A DNA stretch of 20,102 bases from an uncultured Agathobaculum sp. (GTDB lineage Bacteria; Bacillota; Clostridia; Oscillospirales; Butyricicoccaceae). Where the stretch lies: the NCBI GenBank assembly GCA_934504345.1, contig CAKSVR010000037.1:1-20102 (forward strand). The letters run 5' to 3'. The translations under genes were made by a program, and so were the position numbers. This document shows positions 19,921 through 20,102 of this stretch, in pieces; positions within the stretch are counted from its first letter, which is position 1; each line of letters opens with the position of its first letter. The notes under the pieces are model-generated. The model saw only the letters and a program-made list of their open reading frames with translations, had not been told where the DNA came from and did no database searches.

Positions 19921-20102
19921 ATCCCGAATTCTGTGTAAACTCCGCATTGGATGTAAAACGGAGTAAAATATTTACAAGGCGGCATTGTAATTCGAGGCCG
20001 TCTTTGTAACAAGATAACGCCGATCATGGCGAAAGTCAAGCCTGGCACGTAGTTGCGCCAATCGCTCAGTCTGGCATCCGATCCTCAAAATAGACTGCCA
20101 GC

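Noticed and set aside
1..20102. CRISPR arrays, rRNA genes, prophage structural genes, relaxase or antibiotic-resistance genes
   Set aside because: Looked for and not seen: no regularly spaced repeats of 20-40 bases, no rRNA signatures and no proteins with such motifs.

Overview
The window looks like the chromosome of a low-GC-phylum but fairly GC-rich gut Clostridium relative (Oscillospirales/Butyricicoccus-like Firmicutes is my best guess, an inference). The reasons are a glmS ribozyme ahead of glmS, a SigH-type sigma factor, sigma-A promoters with exact TTGACA/TATAAT boxes, strong AGGAGG ribosome binding sites, and GTG/TTG starts. Two compositions are visible: an AT-richer accessory part (about 1-6870) and a GC-rich core part (about 7080-19225).

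Accessory part. Bases 1-1773 are debris of a type I restriction-modification locus. An internal piece of hsdM (+) meets a piece of hsdS in the opposite orientation (-) tail to tail, followed by a tyrosine-recombinase-like gene (-) that seems to have lost the first half of its catalytic domain. Bases 1774-3009 hold no convincing gene but several perfect hairpins and a repeated ACCCCGTAA motif. Then comes a compact islet: a 67-aa XRE-like regulator (-), a terminator-type hairpin, a three-gene operon of unknown proteins (3385-5307) whose last two members are clear paralogues of each other, a terminator, a 16-codon leader ORF coupled to a complete tyrosine integrase, and a set of short repeats next to the 3' end of tRNA-Leu(CAG). 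I read this as a small integrative element, or the right end of a larger one, inserted at tRNA-Leu.

Core part. Two tRNA-Leu genes (anticodons GAG, then CAG) are read leftward from a perfect promoter. Reading rightward is a run of EamA-type transporter, YgjP-like metallopeptidase, GH32 fructosidase, Cof-type HAD phosphatase and PfkB sugar kinase. The last three suit intracellular breakdown of sucrose or fructosides and phosphorylation of the released fructose, but no dedicated sugar transporter lies in the window. A 124-bp inverted-repeat element follows, then ruvC, a 161-bp foldback element, ruvA, ruvB, glmM, the glmS ribozyme and glmS. These provide Holliday-junction processing and amino-sugar (cell wall precursor) synthesis, the latter with feedback through GlcN6P-triggered mRNA cleavage. 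After glmS come a sigH-like gene whose consensus promoter leaves almost no 5' leader, a small double zinc-ribbon protein, a strong terminator, an unknown 157-aa ORF and the C-terminal remnant of an IS3-type transposase that overlaps the end of that ORF.

The items I find most worth a second look are the paralogous operon in the tRNA-Leu islet, the near-leaderless sigma factor gene, and the foldback element lodged between ruvC and ruvA.
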